64,000 bases of DNA from assembly GCF_002884445.1 (NCBI RefSeq), contig NZ_KZ614144.1:4198094-4262093 (forward strand), given 5' to 3'. The translations under genes were made by a program, and so were the position numbers. The notes beneath the pieces are model-generated. The model saw only the letters and a program-made list of their open reading frames with translations. It searched no databases and was not told the origin of the DNA. Shown here in pieces: positions 9,502 to 16,651 of this stretch. The stretch is from Paenibacillus castaneae (GTDB lineage Bacteria > Bacillota > Bacilli > Paenibacillales > Paenibacillaceae). Every line of letters begins with the position of its first letter. Position 1 is the first letter of the stretch.

Positions 9502-10455
9502 TTAATAGAGTCCGGATTGCCCAAATCTTTTTGCCAAATAGTTGCTCCCCAGCACAAGAATAACTCCGATAATTGACTTAAATAGTCCTACTGCTGTGCT
9601 GTAGCTGAATGCTCCTTGTGTAATTCCCATCATGTACACGTAAGTATCGAATACCTCCGCCACTTCCCGATTCAGCGGATTAAGCATCAAGTAGATTTGC
9701 TCAAAGCCATTCTCCAGTACATTGCCCATACGAAGAATCAATAAAATAATAATTGTGCTCAAAATCGAAGGCAGCGTGATATGCCAAATTTGCTTCCATC
9801 GGTTCGCGCCGTCCATAATCGCAGCCTCATACTGCTCGACGTCCACCGCAGAAAGTGCTGCAAGAAATATAATCGTTCCCCAGCCGCATTCTTTCCAAAT
9901 GGTTTGCAGTATAATGATCGGCCGGAACCAATCTGGACTTGCCAGAAACTCTATCTTCCGCCCTGTATAAGCGTAAAGCAGTTCGTTGACCGGCCCTCCA
10001 GACGAGGTCAAAAACACATATGTCATACTCGCCACGATAACCATCGAAATAAAATGCGGCACATAGATCAAGGTCTGAACCGATCGTTTGAAAATAGCAA
10101 GCCGCACCTCATTTAATAAAATGGCTAATACAATCGGTGCAGGAAAGAAAAAAACTAAATTATAAAGGGAAAGTAAAAGCGTATTTCGCAGCAGCATGAA
10201 AAACTCGGGATTCGAGAAAAACAATCGAAAGTGCTCCACTCCAACCCATTCGCTATTCCAAAATCCGGTATAGGGCTGGAAGTTTTTGAAGGCGAGCAGT
10301 ACACCCCACATCGGAACATATTTAAAAATTAGAAAATACAGCAAGCCAGGCAGCAGCAAAATATATAGCCACTTATCTCTTTTCAACCTCCGCAGCACGC
10401 TTGCCCGGTATATAGGAGATGGCTGTTCTACGTTTGGAGTTGCAACCTGCTTCAT
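9502..10455 (-). CDS. Sugar ABC transporter permease (LplB/YteP-like)
   Basis: A 317-residue permease of the LplB/YteP branch: a basic N-terminus, first membrane segment at about 29-46, the family's PMWGVLLAFKNFQPY stretch, and the EAA loop near 209-231 (YEAAIMDGANRW, then ITLPS). A CCGGAGGTGA ribosome binding site precedes the ATG. It is the first gene of the importer set and pairs with the LplC-like permease that follows. Substrate is inferred from the adjacent PL26-type lyase: rhamnogalacturonan fragments. Confidence 0.9.
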   Translation of the reverse strand: MKQVATPNVEQPSPIYRASVLRRLKRDKWLYILLLPGLLYFLIFKYVPMWGVLLAFKNFQPYTGFWNSEWVGVEHFRLFFSNPEFFMLLRNTLLLSLYNLVFFFPAPIVLAILLNEVRLAIFKRSVQTLIYVPHFISMVIVASMTYVFLTSSGGPVNELLYAYTGRKIEFLASPDWFRPIIILQTIWKECGWGTIIFLAALSAVDVEQYEAAIMDGANRWKQIWHITLPSILSTIIILLILRMGNVLENGFEQIYLMLNPLNREVAEVFDTYVYMMGITQGAFSYSTAVGLFKSIIGVILVLGSNYLAKRFGQSGLY

Positions 10456-10505
10456 ATTCGTTCACCTCCGGATGTCGTTCAACGCTTCGTCAGCGGTGTA
10501 GCCTT

Positions 10506-10535
10506 ATTATGCAGGCAGCGAATTTTTTCCAGCAA
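10506..10535 (-). promoter_or_regulatory. Possible promoter of the first importer operon
   Basis: TTGCTG (10535-10530) and CATAAT (10511-10506) on the minus strand are 18 bases apart, about 50 bases ahead of the first permease gene. The match is moderate and there is no second line of support beyond position. The rest of 10456-10714 holds nothing I can identify. Confidence 0.4.
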
Positions 10536-10714
10536 TTAGACATTTTTGAGACTGCAATTTGTGGCTTCCCTAGCCTTGAAACAAGATAGTGCAAACGATG
10601 CAAAACTGTCCTAAACCCTTGATACGACTCAACAAAAATGCATGATTGAAAGCCAAATGCCGCTTCTATAGAGTGAAATTCAATTAGATATGAATGGATT
10701 GTTTTAAGATGAAT

Positions 10715-11054
10715 ATGGAGCTATATTATGGGCGCTGCTTGGTATCCCGAGTTGTGGGATGAGGGAGTGCTGGAGTAGGATATTACGATAATGAAGGAAG
10801 CAGGTACTAATGCGGTAAGGACCGGAGAATTTGCTTGGTCTTTCATGGATCACAATGAGGGGAGTTATATTTGAATGTAGTGTGAAGGCTGTCTGGGCTT
10901 AGGGCATATCTATCTGGAGGAGCATTACGAAGACATTAAGCTATTAAATGAAGTATGGGGGACACAAATATGGAGTTGCATTATCAGGCGCTTCTCCAAA
11001 GCGCCCATTACGCATAACAACAGCATTGCCTTTCATGAACAGCTATCCTTCTAA
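10715..11054 (+). pseudogene. Decayed GH42 beta-galactosidase remnant
   Basis: Reading from ATG 10715 gives MELYYG. After a one-base deletion the frame starting at 10728 continues GAAWYPELWDEG, then a stop, DITIMKEAGTNAVRTGEFAW, another stop region, CEGCLGLGHIYLEEHYEDI and KLLNEVWGTQIW. These blocks are the N-terminal strand, the VVRxGEFAW strand, the zinc-binding cysteine loop and the following helix of GH42 enzymes, in order. The segment between the GEFAW strand and the cysteine loop is missing, as is everything after about 108 codons. There are three in-frame stops. The remnant ends inside the 3' end of the convergent PhzF gene. An intact GH42 gene lies at 48996-51020. Confidence 0.85.
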
Positions 11055-11843
11055 TTGCCCTTTAAGGATCGTAACTGCTTGTCCAGACAGCTGAACCCGC
11101 TCCCCAGCTGCTTTTACTTTTACCTTTACGATACCGCCTCGTTTCGATGCCTGATAGCCTGTGAGCTCATCTCTACGCAGCCGCTTCGCCCAATATGGAG
11201 CTAGCGCACAGTGCGCAGAGCCGGTAACAGGATCTTCATCTATGCCTGTACCAGGGTAAAAAGCTCGCGACACAAAATCATAGGCTTCAGCACGAGATGC
11301 CCGGCTCGTAATAATAACGCCGCGCGCTGGAATCCGTGCTAGCATACCATAATCTGGACGCAGTGATCGAACCGTATCCTCACTGTCTACCTCGACCAAA
11401 TAATCCATTCGATTGCGGCCCACATATCTAGGTATGAGGCCAAGTCCCTGAACAAGCTCCTCAGGGGCAATCGCCGCTTCCGCCGTTTCAGACGGAAAAT
11501 CCATATCGATCCAATCACCCGAAAGGCTGCAGGTTAATAATCCGCTCTTCGTTATAAACCGAGCAGCCTCACCCCTATCCAATCTCCCTGTTTCCCATAA
11601 TACGTGAGCAGAAGCAAGAGTAGCATGTCCGCATAAGTCCATCTCTACGGTTGGCGTAAACCAGCGCAGATCATATCCCTCACTGCCTGGAGAGACAAAT
11701 GCCGTTTCCGACTGATTCATCTCAGCAGCTACCTGCTGCATCCACTCCTCCTCTTGAGGAGCGTCAAGCAAGCATACCGCTGCAGGATTCCCTTTGAATT
11801 TGATATTTGTAAATGCATCGACCATATAGATGGGATAACTCAC
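11043..11843 (-). CDS. PhzF family isomerase-like protein
   Basis: A 266-residue member of the PhzF (diaminopimelate-epimerase fold) family. The N-terminal VDAFTNIKFKGNPAAVC block and NQSETAFV, with E46 at the position of the catalytic glutamate, are standard, as is DPVTGSAHCALAPYW near residue 205. PhzF itself isomerises a phenazine precursor, but most bacterial members have unknown substrates and no phenazine genes occur here. It stands alone; its 3' end overlaps the GH42 remnant on the other strand. Confidence 0.9.
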   Translation of the reverse strand: MSYPIYMVDAFTNIKFKGNPAAVCLLDAPQEEEWMQQVAAEMNQSETAFVSPGSEGYDLRWFTPTVEMDLCGHATLASAHVLWETGRLDRGEAARFITKSGLLTCSLSGDWIDMDFPSETAEAAIAPEELVQGLGLIPRYVGRNRMDYLVEVDSEDTVRSLRPDYGMLARIPARGVIITSRASRAEAYDFVSRAFYPGTGIDEDPVTGSAHCALAPYWAKRLRRDELTGYQASKRGGIVKVKVKAAGERVQLSGQAVTILKGQLEG

Positions 11844-11959
11844 GCTTCATCATTCCTCTCGAATCATTACAATGCTTAGCATTATTCTTCCTTAGTTTAG
11901 CGTTGCAAATAATAACTGACCCCCGCAGCATTTGCTTGCCCGAGCCTCCGAAATAATTC

Positions 11960-11990
11960 AAAAGGGGAAAGCGAGTGCTTTCCCCCTTTT
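11960..11990 (-). terminator. Terminator of the TasA-like gene
   Basis: AAAAGGGGAAAGC and GCTTTCCCCCTTTT form a stem around a GAGT loop just beyond the stop of the TasA-like gene, with a short T run on the minus strand. It separates that gene from PhzF. Confidence 0.75.
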
Positions 11991-12011
11991 ACCTTATATC
12001 CTTATCTTACC

Positions 12012-12686
12012 CTATTGCATCTTAATATTGTGAATGTCAATAAGTCCATCTGTTGGTGAATTTTGAGTAGCATTGACCATTAATGTAAATCCTGCTGTCG
12101 TTCCTTGATAATCGTTTCCTGCATCATTAGCGAATTTGAGAGTCAATGTTAAAGAATACTCATCTTCGTCACCAGCCTTCAATATGGCCCCATCACCGCT
12201 ATCATCAACTGTATAGTATCCATAACCATTTTGCATAAAGTCAGAAAACTCTTTTAATGTTAGTACTCCATCGCCATTACCAATTTGAGAATCAATAGAT
12301 GGTGCAGAATCAACACCAGTTGCTACACCATCAACTGTTTCTGTAATACTTGTTACAATAATTTTATCTAGAAGATTTACATTATTAAAGCCGCCACCAT
12401 TATTAACATCTTTAAACCCGAAATAAATATGGTGTGCATCAACATTTCCAGTATTTTTAATATTAAGTGTTGATGTTATTTCTTCACCCGGAGCCCAGTT
12501 TTCGGGACTTACCCATTTCGCTGTATTAGCAGCATCGCCTAAATCCATTGTTAAAGTGCCTGCAGTAAATTTGTTATCCTTAACTTCTCCACTGCTCGAG
12601 AAATCAGAGAATATCGCTCCAGTAACAAGCGCTACCCCTAAAGCCAAAGATCCTACGCTTAGTAATAAATTCTTTTTCATTTTCAA
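12012..12686 (-). CDS. tasA: TasA/camelysin-like secreted fibre protein
   Basis: The 224-residue product has a short basic start (KMKKN), a hydrophobic stretch ending in TGAIFSDFSSSG, and the TAGTLTMDLGD segment that marks the SipW-dependent TasA/CalY family. The body is rich in Asn, Gly and Thr with beta-strand character, and the length is near that of B. subtilis TasA (261 aa). TasA forms the amyloid-like fibres of the biofilm matrix. TTG at 12686 lies six bases after GGGAGAG; the ATG at 12680 is an alternative start. It follows sipW, but a decayed insertion element lies between them, so it may rely on its own promoter. Confidence 0.85.
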   Translation of the reverse strand: MKMKKNLLLSVGSLALGVALVTGAIFSDFSSSGEVKDNKFTAGTLTMDLGDAANTAKWVSPENWAPGEEITSTLNIKNTGNVDAHHIYFGFKDVNNGGGFNNVNLLDKIIVTSITETVDGVATGVDSAPSIDSQIGNGDGVLTLKEFSDFMQNGYGYYTVDDSGDGAILKAGDEDEYSLTLTLKFANDAGNDYQGTTAGFTLMVNATQNSPTDGLIDIHNIKMQ

Positions 12687-12749
12687 TTAAATCTCTCCCT
12701 TTATTAGTATTATGTATCGATTAGTATCTACTAAAGCCCATAACAATGA

Positions 12750-13088
12750 AGCTAGACTAAAAAGCGGACACACCGTAATAGCAACCTGTTACAATAACTC
12801 AAATAAAAAAGATCGTTTTTCATAAACACCTGTTTGACTAAGGAGATTATGCTAGAACAATTCGATAAGGCCGCTGAGCGCCTAAAGCCACCCAAAGACT
12901 TAATCCACCATTTTGATCGAGGATCGCAGTATGCTTAAATGGTATACCGCGAGCGACCAGTAACTAACTTCATGTTTGGGCGTATGAGTCGTAAAGGGAA
13001 TTGCCCTACATGACCCGCATCAATGCGAGAAAAGTACTACGAGCAACTTCTGGATGCTTAAAACTGTGTCAACTTTCTTGACCGAGCT
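12750..13088 (+). mobile_element. Decayed IS3-family insertion sequence
   Basis: The plus frame from ATG 12849 reads RLKPPKDLIHHFDRGSQYA, a stop, then SRKGNC and further stops. DRGSQYA and SRKGNC are hallmarks of the IS3-family OrfB DDE transposase. Only about 70 codons remain, so most of the transposase is gone. Imperfect terminal inverted repeats bracket it: GACTAAAAAGCGGACACA at 12755-12772 against the complement of TGTGTCAACTTTCTTGAC at 13065-13082, with an AGCT extension on each outer side. The element sits between sipW and tasA and is surely inactive. Confidence 0.8.
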
Positions 13089-13232
13089 ACAAAATTAATC
13101 ACCCCCTTTACTAATAGATTTATTTAATTTAAAATACACAACTGTACATAGGCATTTTATATTAGTAAGATCGTTTAGTAGGTTTAAAAGCGTACAGTGT
13201 GCAATAAATTAACCAAGTTTATTCTGGAAATT

Positions 13233-13820
13233 TCATGACATAATTCCCTTGTTTTTCACTTCTTGCTTTCTCCTTTTCTCTTCCTTTAAAATCTTTATTA
13301 TTTTTAATAGTTGGCCTAAAATGAACAGACTTCCTGGGATTATGATTAGGAAAAGCTTAATTCCCGTTGAACTTTTCGAAAATTGTAAAATATACCCCGC
13401 GTAAGGAACCCAATAATTTACTTTGCCCGTTAGATTATCCGCTGGAACAACGAAAGGATCCTCACTATCGTTTGCATCGCCCTTGGTAACAAAACTTAAT
13501 GAACCATTATTTTGGTTAACTTGAACAACTCGGTGTGTAATTAGTTTGCTTGTATCCCTTGGGTCCTTAAAGGCAACTATATCATTTGGGACAATTTGAT
13601 CTGCTTTAATCTCTCTAGCTATAACAATACTTCCAGGTTCAAACACAGGCACCATACTTCCAGTCAACACAACGTACATTTTGTTTCCGCCAATGTTAGG
13701 CGCCTCGCCATTAATCTTGCTTTTAATAAAAAAGAACCCAATAGTCAGTGAAAAAATTAGTATTAAAATAAAAATTACATTCCCAATAATCCAAAGTGTT
13801 TTCTTAAACAGATTATCCAC
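13233..13820 (-). CDS. sipW: Signal peptidase I of the SipW (ER) type
   Basis: A 195-residue membrane protease with membrane segments at about 8-32 and 154-176. The catalytic serine is S55 in VLTGSMVPV and the second residue is H96 in ITHRVV; a histidine in place of lysine marks the ER-type SipW branch rather than ordinary SipS. SipW cleaves the special signal peptides of TasA-like proteins. The start is GTG, six bases after AAAGGAG. It follows the DUF4047-like gene and precedes tasA, with the insertion remnant between. Confidence 0.92.
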   Translation of the reverse strand: MDNLFKKTLWIIGNVIFILILIFSLTIGFFFIKSKINGEAPNIGGNKMYVVLTGSMVPVFEPGSIVIAREIKADQIVPNDIVAFKDPRDTSKLITHRVVQVNQNNGSLSFVTKGDANDSEDPFVVPADNLTGKVNYWVPYAGYILQFSKSSTGIKLFLIIIPGSLFILGQLLKIIKILKEEKRRKQEVKNKGIMS

Positions 13821-13949
13821 AGTTATCTCCTTTCATATAACGATTAATACACTCGAAAAATGTTCTTAATAACGAACAAAATTTCAATACAAGACCAATA
13901 ATTTGAACTGTTAAACTAACACACTTAGTTTGAATAATCCAGATTTTAC

Positions 13950-14723
13950 TTATTGGTTATCATCATTATTTGTAATACTTTCGTTATTGTTATCTTCCAC
14001 TCCATATAATTGATTATTTTGTGTCATTGTATTTTGCTTATCCATTTCATCAACTTGATTTTCTTTTTGTTCATTATTTTCGTTATTTGATTCACTGAGG
14101 GTTTCTGTTTGTTCTTCTGGCTGAAACATATCATTATTATGATCTGAAGTTTGATTTTCAATCTCTTCATTCAGTTGTGTTTCTTGTTCCTTTTTTTCTT
14201 TCGCTTCAGCTTCATTTTTCTCTTTTTCTTTTTTCTCTTTTTCCTTTTTCTCTTTTTCTTCCGATTCTTTTCTTGCTAATTCATCTCTAATTGATGTTAT
14301 TTGGTCTAAGAGTATTTGTTTTTTCATTTCAAACTCATGATATGCATCTGATACATAGTTATAAACTATTTTTGAATTAACAGTATTATTTGAATCAGAC
14401 TCTCTTGATGCTCGGATATAATAAAAAGTAATTTCTTGATCTAGTTTATTGGCCAATTCTTCATAAGCTTTAAGTTGCTTCTCATCGCAAGCTTCGCATT
14501 CAATTTTGGGTAAACTTCCAATAATCTGTTGTAAAGAACTTGGAAACACAAAAGCTGTCTTGAATGAAGCATTTATTGTTTGTGAGTCAGTAAAAAATGC
14601 GAATGTCTTTTCAGTAACTTGTGATAACACTATAAGTGATAATGTCACTGTAGCACCTACTATTATTCGATTAATTGTTTTTCTTTTATTTTTACTATAT
14701 ATTTTTTTTCTAGTTGATCTCAT
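13950..14723 (-). CDS. Secreted Lys/Glu-rich protein (DUF4047-like) of the TasA operon
   Basis: A 257-residue protein from the ATG at 14723, which has a GAGG site nine bases ahead; in-frame GTG/ATG codons further upstream lie too close to that site. It has a basic start, one hydrophobic segment and then TFAFFTDSQTINASF, which looks like a SipW-type cleavage region. A CEACDE pair follows, then a long Lys/Glu coiled region with KEKKEKEKK runs and an Asn/Gln/Glu-rich tail. It resembles the DUF4047 proteins found beside sipW-tasA in the B. cereus group, which lack TapA. A role in anchoring or nucleating TasA fibres is inferred from context. Confidence 0.65.
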   Translation of the reverse strand: MRSTRKKIYSKNKRKTINRIIVGATVTLSLIVLSQVTEKTFAFFTDSQTINASFKTAFVFPSSLQQIIGSLPKIECEACDEKQLKAYEELANKLDQEITFYYIRASRESDSNNTVNSKIVYNYVSDAYHEFEMKKQILLDQITSIRDELARKESEEKEKKEKEKKEKEKNEAEAKEKKEQETQLNEEIENQTSDHNNDMFQPEEQTETLSESNNENNEQKENQVDEMDKQNTMTQNNQLYGVEDNNNESITNNDDNQ

Positions 14724-14774
14724 GAGGCTCATCCTCACTTTCGTTCTTTAAAAAGTATATGTACGGTTCTTTTT

Positions 14775-14789
14775 CGAGAACGCTTTCAA
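14775..14789. promoter_or_regulatory. cre-like site before the sipW operon
   Basis: Read on the minus strand, TTGAAAGCGTTCTCG matches the CcpA consensus except for the last base. It lies just downstream of the predicted -10 box, within the transcribed leader, where bound CcpA would act as a roadblock. A small GTTCT/AGAAC hairpin (14767-14781) overlaps it. Confidence 0.4.
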
Positions 14790-14794
14790 AACAT

Positions 14795-14822
14795 ATTATA
14801 CAGAACATTTTTATTTTAGCAA
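14795..14822 (-). promoter_or_regulatory. Promoter of the DUF4047-like/sipW operon
   Basis: TTGCTA (14822-14817) and a perfect TATAAT (14800-14795) on the minus strand are 16 bases apart, about 70 bases ahead of the first gene of the group. Confidence 0.6.
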
Positions 14823-15026
14823 TACTTTCTTCTCAGTTCTTTTGGACTATATAATTCGTCGTTCGACCCTCCGCAAATTCGTCTGCATTCACTAAATCCA
14901 GACATAAATAAAGCTTGAACACCTTGAGAAGTACTGTGCGATAAGACCTTCCCAGCCAGCCGCTCGAATACTTGCTGAAGCAGATTATGATGGGCTTGGT
15001 TATGTTGTACGACAAAGTAGATCGGT
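14823..15026. other. No recognisable gene
   Basis: This stretch lies between the sipW-operon promoter and the stop of the acetyltransferase gene. A 60-codon minus frame runs through part of it, but it has no ribosome binding site and no family resemblance I can see. It may hold eroded coding sequence; I cannot assign it. Confidence 0.4.
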
Positions 15027-15503
15027 TTACGGTAGCAGCTGCTTAATCATCTTGTAATTCGTTAATGCAACACCTCTTCGTTCAACAATCTGCTTTTGAA
15101 TGATTACAAACCCTTGTCGTTCAAAAAAAGGTTTCGCTGTAATACTTGCATCTGTACTCATTTCATGAAGTCCACGTTTTCTTGATTCGGATTCAAGCGT
15201 GTTAAGCAGGGCTTTAGCTATTCCTTGTCTTTGGAAATCTTTATGAACATAAAGTCTATCTATGTAGCCATCTTCCGACATATCAGAAAAACCAACGATT
15301 TGATCGTTGGTTTCAGCAACATATGTAATATTGTGACGAAGAGATTCCCTCCAAACTGTATGCTTACACTTCTCTTCATCTTTGGGTGCCCAGGCTTCAA
15401 GCTGTTCTTGCGAATAATGCTGTTTATTTATCGTATGTACCGTCTCGTAGAACAAGGAGACAATTCCACTAATATCTGATTCGTTGAACTTTCTAATAAT
15501 CAT
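15027..15503 (-). CDS. GNAT family N-acetyltransferase
   Basis: A 158-residue GNAT enzyme. The acetyl-CoA binding signature is clear in IDRLYVHKDFQRQGIAKALL (motif A, Q/RxxGxA), with GFVIIQKQ near the end as the last strand. CACAAGGAGA lies seven bases ahead of the ATG at 15503, so the longer open frame upstream is not used. Such enzymes acetylate small molecules or N-termini; the substrate cannot be read from the sequence. It is the second gene after the DUF1801 gene, whose stop lies 26 bases upstream. Confidence 0.88.
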   Translation of the reverse strand: MIIRKFNESDISGIVSLFYETVHTINKQHYSQEQLEAWAPKDEEKCKHTVWRESLRHNITYVAETNDQIVGFSDMSEDGYIDRLYVHKDFQRQGIAKALLNTLESESRKRGLHEMSTDASITAKPFFERQGFVIIQKQIVERRGVALTNYKMIKQLLP

Positions 15504-15528
15504 TTGGCAGTCTCCTTGTGAACCTGAT

Positions 15529-15951
15529 CTAATGATTGGGATAAGTTTCATTCAAATAGGCTACAGAATGATTAATTAACTCTTTCAATACATCAATATT
15601 AATATCTGATACTTTATTTATGTACACACAACCTTTTCCAGACGTATGTTTTCCAAACTTTTGTAATGATTCCTCTCGTTGTGCAAAACATTGCGGAAAA
15701 TACAAACTGATTTTTGCTTTACGAGGCGAATAGCCAACAAGCGGCGCATCTCCTTCGTGGCCCGATGCGTATTTATAATGATAGGAACCGAATCCTATAA
15801 TGCTTGGCCCCCACATCATCGCTTTATAACCAGTTGTCTCCGTAAAAATATCTAATAATTTGTACGCATCTTCCCTTTTGTTCATGTTGTCCACATTTTC
15901 AATAAACTCAAGAACGCTGTTATCATTTTCTTTTGTTTTTAATTCGTACAT
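15529..15951 (-). CDS. DUF1801 domain protein (YdhG-like)
   Basis: A 140-residue protein with the DUF1801 pattern: YKAMMWGPSIIGFGSYHYKY, then APLVGYSPRKAKISLY and a terminal helix. It is a small cytoplasmic alpha/beta domain of unknown biochemical role that is common in Firmicutes. CGGAGAG lies seven bases before the ATG. The acetyltransferase gene follows closely, so the two are probably co-transcribed. Confidence 0.8.
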   Translation of the reverse strand: MYELKTKENDNSVLEFIENVDNMNKREDAYKLLDIFTETTGYKAMMWGPSIIGFGSYHYKYASGHEGDAPLVGYSPRKAKISLYFPQCFAQREESLQKFGKHTSGKGCVYINKVSDINIDVLKELINHSVAYLNETYPNH

Positions 15952-16226
15952 ATCTAATCTCTCCGTTTCTTAGTAATATACAAAAATGATCGGCCACCGT
16001 TCATTCGGCAACCGATTCTATTAGCCTAATGTCTACAAGCTTTTATTCGCGAATCGCTTTAGAAGACTTATCGTGTTATAGAGCATTCTCTCATAGCATA
16101 AATGAAACGAGGGATGAAAGTAAAGTTTCTCACCTTTAGTCTATTAGCTGAGTAATACTCTGATTCTTTAGCACATTATGTGAGAAGTCCAGTCCTCGTA
16201 GTTCTTGCCCTCATAGAATATAGAAG
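15952..16226. other. Non-coding stretch with no identified element
   Basis: This is the divergent gap between the DUF1801 gene (minus) and the small plus-strand gene at 16312. It is AT-rich and must hold the promoters of both. I see no clear -35/-10 pair, operator or RNA structure here. Confidence 0.4.
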
Positions 16227-16261
16227 TTGAGACGAATAGACTTCCTTCTATTCTTTCTCAA
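16227..16261 (+). promoter_or_regulatory. Leader hairpin before the small Sm-like gene
   Basis: TTGAGA-c-GAATAG and CTATTC-tt-TCTCAA pair around an eight-base loop, ending 31 bases before the ribosome binding site of the gene at 16312. There is no T-tract after it. It could be a protein- or RNA-binding leader structure; function unknown. Confidence 0.4.
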
Positions 16262-16311
16262 TAATCTGACTTGGACACCATGTGTTGATGATGAGAGGAG
16301 GTAGAACTAGT

Positions 16312-16539
16312 ATGGAAATGTATCATTTAAGCAGAAGATATATGAATCGCAGAGTTCGCATTCATGATTGCTATGGCCGATGCTACGAGGGTGAAATTGT
16401 CGGCGTTGATAGTAACAATGTTTACTTACAGATGTCAGGCGGAGTTCGTACGTCCGGTAAAGCCCAAATATCGGGATGGTCTGGAGCCGGGATTCTAACT
16501 TTATCTCTGTTTACCCTTCTTGCCATCGCCTTGATTTAA
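16312..16539 (+). CDS. Small membrane protein with Sm-like N-terminal domain
   Basis: A 75-residue protein starting at an ATG ten bases after GAGAGGAGG; the frame is open further upstream but lacks a site. Residues ~8-45 (RRYMNRRVRIHDCYGRCYEG, then EIVGVDSNNVYLQM) read like a small SH3/Sm-type beta barrel, and the last ~20 residues form a single membrane segment ending at the C-terminus. It is probably a tail-anchored inner-membrane protein. I do not recognise a named family. A clean terminator follows at once, so it is a one-gene unit and one of very few plus-strand genes here. Confidence 0.7.
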   Translation: MEMYHLSRRYMNRRVRIHDCYGRCYEGEIVGVDSNNVYLQMSGGVRTSGKAQISGWSGAGILTLSLFTLLAIALI

Positions 16540-16547
16540 TCACCACA

Positions 16548-16570
16548 AGACCCTCCATGAGGGTCTTTTT
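16548..16570 (+). terminator. Terminator of the small Sm-like gene
   Basis: AGACCCTC and GAGGGTCT form a perfect 8-bp stem with a CAT loop, followed by TTTTT. It begins nine bases after the stop codon. Confidence 0.9.
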
Positions 16571-16601
16571 CTATTCTAACATCATAACCTCTCCACATCA
16601 T

Positions 16602-16625
16602 AAAAAAAGCCGCCCGTGGGCGGCT
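16602..16625 (-). terminator. Terminator of the Gmad2 lipoprotein gene
   Basis: On the minus strand a GC-rich stem (AGCCGCC/GGCGGCT) is followed by seven Ts. It lies 27 bases past the stop of the lipoprotein gene. Confidence 0.9.
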
Positions 16626-16651
16626 AGCCATTTACGCAATTAGTTACCGCA

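Noticed and set aside
11043-11843. Phenazine biosynthesis cluster
   Set aside because: PhzF-like protein stands alone; no other phz genes are in the window.
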